Made by a program: the position numbers and the translations under genes | NCBI GenBank assembly: GCA_036898135.1 | Contig: CM072523.1 | Coordinates: forward strand, 46,143,329-46,207,328 | Length of the DNA stretch: 64,000 bases | Direction: 5' to 3' | DNA from: Oncomelania hupensis | Lineage: Eukaryota; Mollusca; Gastropoda; Littorinimorpha; Pomatiopsidae | Shown: positions 54,840 through 64,000 of the stretch, piece by piece | Numbering within the stretch: the first letter of the stretch is position 1 | How the letters are laid out: each line of letters begins with the position of its first letter | Notes under the pieces: generated by a model | What the model was told of the DNA's origin: nothing | The model's database searches: none | What the model saw: the letters and a program-made list of their open reading frames with translations, nothing else

Positions 54840-54922
54840 TTACACGTTGGCCAATCCGGGATTCGAACCAGGTACCTTTCGGTTTTTAGTAAGTCGCTCT
54901 ACCAACTGAGCTACCTGGCCCC
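54840..54922 (-). mobile_element. tRNA-like sequence (SINE head or tRNA pseudogene)
   Basis: The minus strand reads GGTAGCTCAGTTGGTAGAGC (D arm with perfect GCTC/GAGC) and GGTTCGAATCC (T loop). The acceptor arms GGCCA/TGGCC pair, but the anticodon stem does not form, so it is not a functional tRNA. Confidence 0.6.
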
Positions 54923-55703
54923 ACTTTCATCTTCTTCAGTGATGTCGTTTTCGTCGGCAAATCGGCCATTCACCGATAAAATTCCAAAATGTCCGAAAGA
55001 GTCATGTTCTGATCGGCCCACTGTCCTAAGGTTTTACGCCCCAATCGGCCACCCTTTGTCAGTTTTTTATTTTCTTGCCTAATGTCTGTTTCGTTGTTAT
55101 TGCTTCTGGACATAATCGGATAAATAAAGGTGTTATGAGTTATTGTCGAACCTTGTGTATCGGAAGCGCCAAGGAGACGACACATGCATCAGCAGAGAGA
55201 GTTAAAACTGCCCTTTTTGCGAACGGCGTGCTTCCGGCAATAACACTTTTCGTTTTCGAAATGCCGCCGAAAAAGAAGCCGAAACTTATCTGAAAACATT
55301 CCAAAACCAGGACATGCTCTCGAGAGTCAAGCTGCATCAAGGAAGCACTGACCCCTACTTAGAACTGTCTGTGTGGGAGAAGGCTAAACTCAGAAATGTT
55401 TAAAGTGTAAATCTAGAAGCCTGTCTTAAGAGATTGTGGGACATGACTAGTCATGTCAGGTGTCATGCCAGTACATTTTCTTATTTTTTTGTTTTGGTTT
55501 TATGTGTTTGCATCAGGGATTCACCAAAGTTCACAGTTCAATTCAAGAGTTTATTAGTGCACCATTCTAGTCATTCCATCAAGTTTTATATTGTTTTGTT
55601 GTTAATAAATGTAAATGACACTTTTTTCGTTAGTGTTCTGTATGTGGTATTAGTTGCAACATTTTTGTAAGTCAAAATGATAGCCGAAAGATTTTCAAAT
55701 GTC
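54923..55703. other. Unassigned sequence
   Basis: No gene supported. The small frame from 55261 (MPPKKKPKLI) stops after ten codons. Confidence 0.4.
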
Positions 55704-56127
55704 TGTCATGAATTGGCTAGTTTACCCTGCCCAGTGACTATTTAGCCTTGTGTAGTAATTGTAACATTAAGAGAGTTAGTATAGTACACAGCAGCAAGTA
55801 AAGTACACACCGCGAGCCCGACCCACGCTGCGCAGTGACTCAGCACTTGAACTTTGAATCTGACCGTTTTTAACCAATGAGAGCTCAGGTAAGCGGGTAG
55901 AGCAGTTCTGACTGTGTCAGATCTTAACACAGTTTGAATCAGTCGTGTGTGAGACGAGGTAGAGTCAACATCTCCACAGCTAGAGAAATCTCTTCACTCA
56001 TAGACCAGGAAGCAGGACTTAGGAATCTTAGAATTCTCTCAAGTCATCACGGGCCTGAACTTGTCAAACAGACGAGCAGGCGAGCTATCCTGTGCACCCC
56101 ACTCCACAGAAACGACTAGTTGGTTGA

Positions 56128-57604
56128 TGTCATGAATTGGCTAGTTTTAACTCTGCTCATCGACTATTTAGCCTTGTGTAAGTAATTGTAACAGTAGAGA
56201 GTTAGTATAGTACACAGCAGCAAGTAAATTACACAGCAAGCCACACACCGCGAGCCCGACCCACGCTCCGCAGTGAGTCAGCACTTGAGCTTTGAATCGG
56301 ACCGTTTTAACCAATCAGAGCAGGCTAAGTGGGTAGAGCAGTTTTGACTGTGTCAAAACCTAGCACAGCTTGGTCAGTCGTGTGTGAGACGAGGAAGAAG
56401 TAACATCTAAATAGCTAGCAGAGAAATCTCTTCACTCATAGACCAGGAAGCAGGACTTTAGAATCTCCGAATTCTATTAAGTCACAACGGGCCTGAACTT
56501 GTCAAACAGGTAAATGAACACCCTTCTGTTTCATCGTGATATATTTGTATTATTGTTGAAATTATGTTTGAAGAATTTGCTATGCATAAATGTGAATTGT
56601 TAATCCGAATTTGCCGTACCACGTGGAAGAGCCGACCACGAGGCGAAACACGACCGGTTGCGCCGCCATGTTGTATCCCGTACGGAACCACTGTTGTTTA
56701 ACTTATATGTATGTTTGCAGACCAGTGGCTGTACCACTGAATGTTTATATTATTATTAATTCTGTATGTGTATAGTTAGCCACGTTTGATATTTATATAT
56801 GTATAGGAATTTAGAGTGAGATTCCAGTGGAACCCGGAAGTAGCAGAATGTTCGTCGCTTATGTATAGAGATGTGGAGCTATCACTGAGGGCTACTTTGG
56901 CTTTCAGTGAGACGCTCTGCACAAACCGATTATTCAGGGTTGTGCAGAATTTCGTCTCTTATATTACAGACGAGCAGGCGAGCTAACCCGAGCTATCCTG
57001 TGCACCCCACTCCACAGAAACGACTAGTTGGTTGAGGAGACTCTACCGCACAAGTCGGAAAGAGCGACCTTGAAAAACACCCTGTCAGACCCCACAGCGT
57101 GGCAAGGGAACCCAACTACACAACTACAAAGGTGTACCAGAAGCTACCTCACAGAAGGACTTCGACCGCACCATCAGAAAGTTAAGTGTAATCTCCGAAA
57201 GTGCACTTAAACTGATCATAACAGGACCACAGTAGTCCAACTCTTCAGAAACTGTAAAACGGACCACAGTAGTCCAAATCTACATGAGATATTATAGCAA
57301 GTGCCCGAGGAAGAAATAACAGCTGCCTAGACTATCAGCGATCGAACTATTAGCAGTGATTGAGACTTTTTAAGGTAGATTAGTACTTAGAGAATCTTGT
57401 ATAGAGTAGAAGAAATAAATGTGTGATTTTAACTGTTATCAAGTGGCTGGACTACATATGATTCATACCCCAACCTTAACACAGAACGAGCTAAACAAAT
57501 AAATTTATTAAAGTAATTCATAGGGTGACTTACTAGCAGTTCCCACCGAATAAACGTGAGGGTCCATAATTCCATTGTGCAGAGCCCATAAACCCCACGT
57601 GACA
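56128..57604 (+). mobile_element. Inner solo LTR of family A
   Basis: 1477-bp LTR inserted into the outer LTR with target-site duplication GTTGA (56123-56127 and 57605-57609). Intron present at 56510-56969 (CAG|GTAAATG to ATTACAG|ACG). CCAATCAGAG near 56312, an initiator-like TCAGTCGTG near 56372 and AATAAATG near 57414 are plausible promoter and polyadenylation elements. Confidence 0.88.
56510..56969 (+). other. LTR intron, unspliced in the inner solo LTR
   Basis: 460 bp, same length as in both LTRs of element A. It contains the minus-strand TCATTTACC donor complement and a pyrimidine-rich TTTCGTCTCTTATATTACAG acceptor. Confidence 0.7.
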
Positions 57605-58228
57605 GTTGAGGAGACTCTACCGCACAAGACGGAAAGAGCTACCCGGAAACACACCCTGTCAGACCCCACAGCGTGGCAAGGGAACCCAACTACACAACGA
57701 CCAAGGTGGACCAGAAGCTACCTCACAGAAGGACTTCGCACGCTCCATCTAGCAGTTAAGTGCAAAAACGAAGGTGCACTTAAACTGATCATAACAGGAC
57801 CACAGTAGTCCAACTCTTCAGAAACTGTAAAACGGACCACAGTAGTCCAAATCTAGTAGCAAGTGCCCGAGGAAGATATAACAGCTGCCTAGACTATCAG
57901 CGATCGAACTATTAGCAGTGACTGGGACATTTTAAGTTAGATTAGCACTTAGAGAATCTTGTATAGAGTAGAAGAAATAAATGTGTGATTTTAACTGTTA
58001 TCAAGTGGCTGGACTACATATGATTCATAGCCGTGTGAAAGCTAGTGTGACAGTAATCTTTTACCATTTTTCTATCTATTTCTGTACCCCAACCTTAACA
58101 CAGAACGAGCTAAACAAATAAATTTATTAAAGTAATTCATAGGGTGACTTACTAGCAGTTCCCACCGAATAAACGTGAGGGTCCATAATTCCATTGTGCA
58201 GAGCCCATAAACCCCACGTGACAATGTC

Positions 58229-58835
58229 CTAAAGATTTGTGATTGAATCGGCCAAATGGCCTATGCTAAAAATTTCTAGCAACATCACTGACTTCTTACT
58301 TACGTACCCAGTTTAAATAGCAGTGTGTCTATCAGCTAACCGTTTGTGTAGCGGCTTTCAATAGGCACGCTCAAGCTTATTCATATCCCCGTTACATCGT
58401 CAACACTTATCTCAAACTCTTGGCACATTCACCTATGGGATAGGTCAGTCATTTACAGATTCGTCGCCAAATTTCGCGCAGCTTCGGCAATTTGTGTTTA
58501 ATAGGGGTGATAAAGGATTCCAGATAACCGATAAGCTTGAAAGCCTAACGTTCTAGATATAACCGATAAGTAGGAGTGCAGGGGGTGGCGAAAGCACCTC
58601 CGTTTTATATATTTGCCGCCCAATAATCTTTCTTTACCACTTCTGTTCCCCAACCCCCACTCAACCGCTTCTAACGGATCGATGTGTTTATAGATTACCT
58701 CAGTTTTATTTTAAAGACAGTGCTTGGTTGTGTTTTGAATGGGTTTCAAAACTTAACGATGCATCTAAAAAAAAGAAAGATCTTAATAGCAAACTAAAAC
58801 ATTGGAAAAAGTGCTTTTCAGCTAGTACGCCTAAT

Positions 58836-58836
<1 letters not shown>
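58229..58836. other. Unassigned sequence
   Basis: No supported feature. Confidence 0.45.
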
Positions 58837-58885
<49 letters not shown>

Positions 58886-58896
58886 TATAATAATAA

Positions 58897-58990
<94 letters not shown>

Positions 58991-59035
58991 AAGAAGAAGA
59001 AGAAGAAGAAGAAGAACAACAACAACAACAATATC

Positions 59036-59113
<78 letters not shown>

Positions 59114-59151
59114 AAGAAGAAGAAGAAGAAGAAGAAGACGATGAAGAAGAA
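58837..59151. repeat. Compound AAT/AAG/CAA microsatellite
   Basis: Alternating blocks: AAT to 58986, AAG, CAA, AAT again and AAG to 59151. Confidence 0.95.
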
Positions 59152-60896
59152 GAATGCTAGGCGTAAATGATCATATCTCTGTGTTGTTATCTAAACAGGT
59201 TATCTCAACAAACAAGGAAAACAGATCGTTTAACAATTATTAACTTTAATAGCAATCAATTATTAAAGCGTCAAAAGGAGCTGAATTAGAATTTCCTCGA
59301 TAAACTTTTAACGAATTATATTTTAAAGAAAATGTACACAGAACAGCAAACGGACAAAGAAAACTATAGAAATTATACGTGTATGCAAGTAGATAAGAAA
59401 TTGGACGACCAAGCACAGAAAGTCGATTCCAAGATCAAAATCGTCATTTTTGACGGGGCTGCAGAATGGAGGTTCTCTGTTGCTTTGTCCCCCTATTGTC
59501 CACCAACCGCTTGACCCGTTCCGAGACTTAAAAAATATAAGGACCGCGGCATACAAAATACGACCCTTGCTGACAGAAAGGAATATACCACTTAGACATT
59601 ATATAGACATTATATAGATAGGATTGTTTCCAAATAAGAAACTCTCATATTCTATTCATTAGTGTTAGAGAGCGTGTAACAAGGTACTGAGATTTTAACA
59701 ATTGTTATTTAATCTAAGTATGATTGTGGCATAGAGGTTACACGTTGAAATGGCAATACAGACTCCTGTTATGGTCTGTTAAATATGATGAAGTCTTTAA
59801 TATATCTATTAAGGGTTAAATGTGAAACCCAAGAGCACAAAACATTATGTGGTGTTTTAAGTAACAAGAAGGTTTTCAAAATAGCAGTGGCAGCAATAAT
59901 CCACTCTGTTATTAAAGTGGTATAGTCCTTTCTGTCAGCCGGGATCGTAGTTTGTTTGCCGCGGTCCTTTCAATCTGACGTTGGCCTCAATCTCTTTGTT
60001 TATGTCTCCCGCGATAATAAATCATCGTATTAAGGAGTGCCATTGACACTTTCAAAGCAAAGATATTTGAACCCCTGCTAATTGTTGTCACTTGAAGATA
60101 ATGCTCCAGCGGGTCTTTAATTAAGGATGCATGCTGTTCCGCATAGAATTGAATTAAGGTGAACGTCGTATAAATTCAAACAGCAGAAGAACTGGGATCG
60201 GTCTTTTGCTATAATTATATTTAATTTTTCTTTTCTGTTTCTGTCTATCTGTCGGTCTCTGTCACTCTCCCTCCCTTCTTCCCTCCCCCCCCTTCCTATC
60301 ACTTTCTCTTCCCTCTCCTATTCAGTATAGTACAACCCATTCAATACAGCTATTAGTGCCGGAACCCAACTTGTCAGGCGAAATGGGTGCTATAAATTAC
60401 AGCCTGTCACTGTAAGAGTAGTCACAATATACATACGGATCTTCACAGTTTAGCCAAGTGTAAGTCTTTGGTTTAGTGTCACTGTCAACCAATGGGTTTC
60501 CTGTGTCACCTATAGAGACTGGAAGACTGGCTTGAGCTAAACCCATGCTGTGAAACAGTAAGGAAGATTATAATTCTAAACGTGGGGCAAAAGTATTGGA
60601 CGGCTGGGTGTTGGTAGTAAAAAGGAAGACTGCATATAATAATTTACAATATGTGTAATCTACACCCCACCCCACCCCACTTTTGAAATGCAAAGCAAAA
60701 GAATATAATATCTACATTTTAAGTTCAACACACTTTTCGTTGTTAATGTTTGTATCGAATTTTATTAATCAGGTTAACTAAATGTTGTACTGATTTGAAA
60801 CATTTTCAGCTGTCACATTAATTAACGTAAATACAACAATGGCTTTACAACAGTACTCAGCAATATAGACCAATAAGTATACCGTACATTTTTAAA
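59152..60896. other. Unassigned intergenic sequence
   Basis: AT-rich, no gene recognised. The small frames near 59323-59556 and 60117-60302 have no motifs. Confidence 0.45.
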
Positions 60897-61045
60897 GTCA
60901 AGATACAAGATACGAGATACAGGAGGAGTTATTGTCTTTATTTACAGAAGGACATTTTCGCACAAGGTATTATCTATCGTGTGGTCCTGGTTCGGGTTTT
61001 TGCAGTCCGCTGGACTCTATAAACAATGACTAATTTACAAGAAGG
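60897..61045 (+). repeat. Diverged I/Nimb-like LINE tail
   Basis: GGTCCTGGTTCGGGTTTTTG then CAGTCCGCTGGACTC near 60984-61020, followed by an A-rich end: a 5'-truncated LINE 3' end. Confidence 0.55.
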
Positions 61046-62085
61046 AAAACGAAATATCTACCGTTAACATGTTCCAGCTGTCACACTTATTTAGTGAAAA
61101 CGCTATTGGTTTAAGCAAAGATTATTATAGAATCAGCTGGAAACTGGATTCGGCAGATTTAGTGTCAACTGTTAGGATGGGATTGTTCGGGCTTAGAGGT
61201 GGGGATGAGTTGTTCCTTGTTACTTGATCGCCATTTGACACGCACACAATAGCATCATCGCCAGTAGTGAAGTGAAAAACTCGGCTGCAGTTGCGTCAAT
61301 CGTGAACATTTTATATTTTGTGTTATGATAATGTATAGCCAATAGATCGCGGTGTTTTTTTTTTCTAGTCCCACCACACAGATCTTAAAGGTTCACAGAC
61401 ACACCTAAATAAATAAGTTTTTTTTGTTTAAATAAATAAAATGGTATACCAACTCAACTCAAAATGCAATACCAATTTCGGACAAGAAGAGAGTAATTAA
61501 TAATTTGGGTTACCAAAACTCCATTAGTATCACAACACACGTCCCTGTTCTAACCATTGTTTTTTAGGGTTCATGCTGCAGCTAGTTCACACAGATTCGC
61601 CGAGAGAGACAAACGTAAGCCTCTATCTCGCATGACCTGCTGAATGTCTCATAACTTTACTGGAATATTTCGAGACCTATTGAGGCATAGGCTTGAATAG
61701 TTACAACTGAATTTAAATGGCGTGAGCGACGATGATCAACTTCGTCAACGCTTTGGATAATGATAATGATGATGGCAATAATTGAGACGCTAAATACCGA
61801 TGAAATTCACCGGCGGGATGAACCGGCTGCGAGAGTAAGAAATACACATGTACACGCCCTATATCAAAAGACGAAATACAAAAAGAAAACAGGGGATAAA
61901 GTGCACAAGAATAAAACCGTTTTCTCAAAACACATATTTCACTAAAACGCTTCTTCTGGAGTTAAAAGCCGACGTATATGCATTAAAATTAAAGAGTTTT
62001 TTTTCCCCCGCGCCGTTCATTTCAAGTCGTTGATGCATGTCCTCCGACCCTAATGTTCGTAATGGTTAACTTGATGACAATGGTT
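61046..62085. other. Unassigned intergenic sequence
   Basis: Nothing recognised. Confidence 0.45.
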
Positions 62086-62094
62086 AACTTGATG

Positions 62095-64000
62095 ACACTG
62101 ATGCCCCCACGGGCTCGGCTCCGCGCGCCGGGGGTGGACCCCATGCCTCTCTCTGGCTGGGTGACCAAGTTGCCTACTCCTTTTTCTTCTCTTTTGTCTT
62201 GTTTCTGTCTTATTGGTCCTTTCACCTATATTCTCTTCACCCTTAAATTCTCCCAATATACTATGCAGTTTTGACTCCCTTTCTTCTGCCTTACCGGACT
62301 TTCCCTGTCTTCTTTTTCCCCATCACTCCTTCTTTTTCTACTCTTCGTTTTCTCTGTGGCCTTCTCTTGGCCCCCTGCGTTTGCCGTGCAGGGCAACCCG
62401 TGTCGGGGGAGAATGGGATCCTGGAGGTTGAGGTCCCTGAGGGACTGCGGTCCCTCACACTAACACACCTCTTTGGCCCGGACTTCTCCTAGACGGGAGG
62501 CTGGCGTGGCCCGCGTCAGTCAAGCGGCTGGTCGTGTATTGCCCTAGCTCTGCTAGAAGGCTGCGGCTCATGGGTCAAACTTGAACAAAACCGTAGTGGC
62601 AGTGCGGGATTGTCTGGGTGTATATCCCCCCTGTAGCCCTGGTGCGCTCCCTTGCTGGATTTTCCGCTTGGACGCATCCCCTTGTTGGACTCCGTGGTGG
62701 GTGGGGAGCAGGGGGGATGAATTCATAAATTAATAACATGGCTTCTACAAATAAACGACGACTGCGTGATGACGGACCGGACTCGGACACGGACAGTGAC
62801 ATGGACACGAGACAGAAAGCTTGTGCATCGGGGGTAGAAGGGGCCTGGCCTCGTTTTTTGGTTGTAGAGGGGGCGGATCCGGCTATGCCACTAGGCAAGC
62901 TGTCTCCGTTCGCAATACAGAAGGGTTTTCAATCCGTTTGCACAATCGGGTTCAAAGATGTGAAAAAACTGAGATCTGGGGCCTACCTGGTGGAGTGCTC
63001 AACCAAAAGGGCATCGGATAGTCTTCTAAAGAGGGATTCGACTGTCTTCGTTGATAGACAAATCAAAGTTTCTGTGCATGGACGGTTGAATTCCTCCAAG
63101 GGAGTCATCCGATGTCAGGATTTGATCGACATGTCAGAATTGGAAATCCGTGGTGAGCTCTCCAGCCAGGGGGTCACAGCAGTCCAGCGGGTCTTCGTCA
63201 CCAAGGGATCCCAACGTATCCCCACCAACACACTTTTTGTGACCTTCGCTATGGCCAAATTGCCGGAGTCACTCAAGGTGGGGTACCTTAGGGTGAAGGT
63301 GACGCCGTTTGTACCATCACCGTTGCGATGCTACCGGTGCCAAAGATTTGGTCACGGTAGCAAGAACTGTAAAAGCAAGGAAATATGTCGTGATTGTGGT
63401 AAAGAGAAACACGAAAACGAATGCCAAAATCCGATTTGCTGTGTGAATTGCGCCGGGAATCATTCGTCCAGCTCCAAAGACTGTCCTCAGTGGCAGTTGG
63501 AGCTGGAAATCCAAAAGGTGCGGGCCACTGAGAGTTGCTCCTTTGGCGACGCCAGGAAAAAAGTTCTTGCAAGTAGGCCGGTGCTTAAAGAGAGGTCCTT
63601 TGCGGCTGTGGCGGGTTCCACATCTCATGTGGAACCTAGCGCACACCCGACAATGGACACTGCCATGAGTAAAATAACACAGATTTTGGAAACGTTGTGC
63701 AAACGGATGGATACTCTCGAAAAGATGCTTGCTTTGTTTGCCCAGAAGGGGGTTTCTCCAGCCCCACCGAATCCACTGGAGAACGTGCCGACGGGCACGT
63801 CAAAAACCGTCACTCCAAGCGCGCAGACGGCCGCGCCAAAAGCCGTCACTCCTGCCACGAAGGAGGCTAGGCCTCATGCCACCGCACCAGCAACGACCGG
63901 TTTCAGCGACCGGGTAGTTGCTGGGGCGACTAAAATCCTAGTTACCCAGCAGAAGAGCGTCAGAGGAGGAGAGGGAAAGATTGGCAGGGGTGAAGGGGAG
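62095..64000 (+). mobile_element. 5' portion of an I/Nimb-like LINE (runs off window)
   Basis: About 640 bp of GC-rich then CT-rich 5' UTR followed by an intact ORF1 open to the end of the window. The CT-rich leader, CCHC gag-like ORF1 and absence of LTRs fit a full-length non-LTR element of the I/Nimb or CR1 type. The RT ORF2 should lie beyond the edge. Confidence 0.65.
62738..64000 (+). CDS. LINE ORF1 protein, gag-like with zinc knuckles (partial)
   Basis: Starts at ATG 62738 (MASTNKRRLRDDGPDSDTD) and stays open for 421 codons to the window edge. The N-terminus is acidic and low-complexity. Residues about 60-190 form an RRM-like region (FKDVKKLRSGAYLVECSTKR, TVFVDRQIKVSVHGRLNSSK). Three adjacent zinc knuckles are CYRCQRFGHGSKNC (C-x2-C-x4-H-x4-C), CRDCGKEKHENEC and CVNCAGNHSSSSKDC. 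Then come a short coiled-coil (ITQILETLCKRMDTLEKMLA) and an alanine/proline/threonine-rich tail. Such ORF1 proteins bind LINE RNA and act as nucleic-acid chaperones. The intact frame suggests a recent, possibly active copy. Confidence 0.82.
   Translation, partial: MASTNKRRLRDDGPDSDTDSDMDTRQKACASGVEGAWPRFLVVEGADPAMPLGKLSPFAIQKGFQSVCTIGFKDVKKLRSGAYLVECSTKRASDSLLKRDSTVFVDRQIKVSVHGRLNSSKGVIRCQDLIDMSELEIRGELSSQGVTAVQRVFVTKGSQRIPTNTLFVTFAMAKLPESLKVGYLRVKVTPFVPSPLRCYRCQRFGHGSKNCKSKEICRDCGKEKHENECQNPICCVNCAGNHSSSSKDCPQWQLELEIQKVRATESCSFGDARKKVLASRPVLKERSFAAVAGSTSHVEPSAHPTMDTAMSKITQILETLCKRMDTLEKMLALFAQKGVSPAPPNPLENVPTGTSKTVTPSAQTAAPKAVTPATKEARPHATAPATTGFSDRVVAGATKILVTQQKSVRGGEGKIGRGEGE

Larger units (their letters stand above)
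55704..58223 (+). mobile_element. Outer solo LTR of family A, intron missing, split by another solo LTR
   Basis: Pieces 55704-56127 and 57610-58223 together form one family-A LTR (TGTCATGAATTGG to CACGTGACA). The target-site duplication ATGTC lies at 55699-55703 and 58224-58228. At 56071/56072 the sequence goes from GTCAAACAG straight to ACGAGCAGG, omitting exactly the 460-bp GT-AG segment present in every other copy here. No internal region exists, so it is a recombined solo LTR. Confidence 0.85.

Noticed and set aside
54840..54922. Functional tRNA gene
   Set aside because: The D arm and T loop are good but no anticodon stem forms; tRNA-like relic only.
55261..55293. Nuclear-localisation-like MPPKKKPKLI start codon region as a gene
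   Set aside because: Stops after ten codons; no splice or homology support.
58728..59144. 138-codon frame of Ile and Arg runs
   Set aside because: Compound AAT/AAG microsatellite.

Overview
The window is eukaryotic and animal. It is intron-rich and AT-rich, crowded with AAT/ATT and other microsatellites, and dominated by retroelements and DNA transposons. The mix suggests a marine invertebrate, most likely a mollusc and probably a gastropod: Gmr1-like Ty3/gypsy elements with integrase ahead of reverse transcriptase, a KRBA2/Ginger-type integrase transposon, RTE, CR1/L2, Rex1-like and RNase H-bearing non-LTR elements, and a tRNA/5S SINE. The taxon is an inference; no diagnostic gene was recognised. 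There are no bacterial features, rRNA genes, CRISPR arrays or operons.

The one convincing host gene is on the plus strand. Four exons at about 812-921, 32339-32520, 33713-33824 and 34515-34667 fit in phase. They encode a secreted cysteine-rich protein of about 181 residues: a signal peptide, 13 cysteines after it, and an internally repeated Y..INCxCxG motif. I do not recognise the family. Its 31.4-kb first intron holds most of the mobile DNA.

Layout. 1-3.6 kb: exon 1, microsatellites and a SINE split by a MITE. 3.6-15.8 kb: a young LTR element (A, minus strand) whose integrase is split by a 5-kb TIR transposon, which itself carries a dead RTE LINE, a tRNA SINE and a hAT-like MITE. 15.8-19 kb: CA repeats, a telomere-like tract and a CR1/L2-group LINE. 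19-30.2 kb: a KRBA2/Ginger-like transposon with about 220-bp TIRs, interrupted by a second young LTR element (B) and a LINE fragment. 30.2-32.2 kb: LINE tails. 32.2-34.8 kb: exons 2-4. 34.8-42.3 kb: microsatellites and a broken SGNH-hydrolase/polyQ ORF split by an RNase H LINE. 42.8-46.9 kb: an older, internally deleted LTR element (C). 47-52.4 kb: a possible promoter or 5' exon and simple repeats. 52.5-54.8 kb: a Harbinger-like transposon with a spliced Myb/SANT pseudogene. 55.7-58.2 kb: two nested solo LTRs of family A. 58.2-62 kb: mostly empty. 62.1 kb to the end: the 5' part of a LINE with an intact ORF1 running off the edge.

The main surprises are these. The family-A LTR contains a 460-bp GT-AG intron that is exactly missing from one solo LTR. 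All three LTR elements encode protease followed directly by integrase, and all have lost the RT core. The Ginger-like TIRs are built from about twelve copies of one palindrome. The SINE shares its 3' tail with the RTE LINE in the same window. No search or folding could be run, so all family names rest on motifs read by eye.
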